Assembly: GCA_009780545.1 (NCBI GenBank)
Contig: WQZW01000142.1
Coordinates: 1-5,068 of the forward strand
Direction of reading: 5' to 3'
Origin: Treponema sp.
GTDB lineage: Bacteria > Spirochaetota > Spirochaetia > Treponematales > Breznakiellaceae
DNA: 5,068 nt
The notes below the pieces were generated by a model. That model had not been told where the DNA came from. It saw only the letters and a list, made by a program, of their open reading frames with translations, and searched no databases. Made by a program: the position numbers and the translations under genes. Below are positions 5,008 through 5,068 of the stretch, one piece after another; the first letter of the stretch is position 1, and the number at the start of each line of letters is the position of its first letter.

Positions 5008-5068
5008 TTACTTCAGCTTCTGCTTTAACTTGCGCCGCCGGTTCCGCTCCCGGTTCCGCTCGGCGGCC
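5008..5068 (-). CDS. C-terminal end of an unidentified minus-strand gene (5' part outside window)
   Basis: Reading leftward from the right edge, 19 codons end in TAA at 5010-5008. They encode a strongly basic tail, with ERNRERNRRR followed by KLKQKLK. The charged, repetitive composition and the clean stop just before the hairpin array look like the end of a real protein, but too little is present to name it. The G+C-rich arginine codons match the other genes here. Confidence 0.5.
   Translation of the reverse strand, partial: AAERNRERNRRRKLKQKLK

Noticed and set aside
4780..5028. An 82-codon plus-strand small protein
   Set aside because: It is a translation of the hairpin array and the antisense of the partial gene at the right edge, with no ribosome-binding site.

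Overview
The window looks like a high-GC bacterial chromosome segment, most likely from a spirochaete of the Treponema type. This is an inference. It rests on a PD-(D/E)XK nuclease-like protein with C-terminal EARG repeats, a kind that I remember as being multicopy in termite-gut treponemes, and on the general character of the other genes. No rRNA or other phylogenetic marker is present, so the assignment is tentative.

Layout. Positions 1-815 (minus strand) hold most of a NarL/DesK-class sensor histidine kinase, which runs off the left edge. Divergently, 863-1510 (plus) encodes a small multi-spanning membrane protein of unknown function. The two start codons are only about 47 bp apart and share an AT-rich control region with a 10-bp palindrome. 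The segment 1491-1694 holds two perfect hairpins, a direct repeat and a TG tract. Positions 1695-2684 (minus) encode the PD-(D/E)XK nuclease-like protein. The segment 2657-2823 holds further hairpins and back-to-back putative promoters. Positions 2824-4056 (plus) encode a THUMP-containing class I SAM-dependent RNA methyltransferase (RlmL/YpsC-like). Nine bases later, 4066-4671 encodes a TetR-family regulator, probably in the same operon. From 4767 to 4985 there is no gene but an unusually dense run of short hairpins. At the right edge the last 19 codons of a minus-strand gene are visible (5008-5068).

The most striking content is not a protein. Three intergenic clusters (1491-1541, 2657-2756, 4767-4985) contain short, mostly perfect hairpins, typically 7-11 bp stems closed by three-base loops. 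Hairpins in different clusters align with each other and differ by paired, compensatory changes, and a two-hairpin module recurs in the same order at two sites with a partial third copy. This indicates a family of dispersed, structure-conserved repeat elements. Two of these clusters bracket the nuclease-like gene in the same orientation, and one hairpin appears to sequester that gene's ribosome-binding site. The kinase and membrane protein may form a signalling unit, and the methyltransferase and TetR regulator a short operon; neither link is shown by the sequence beyond adjacency.
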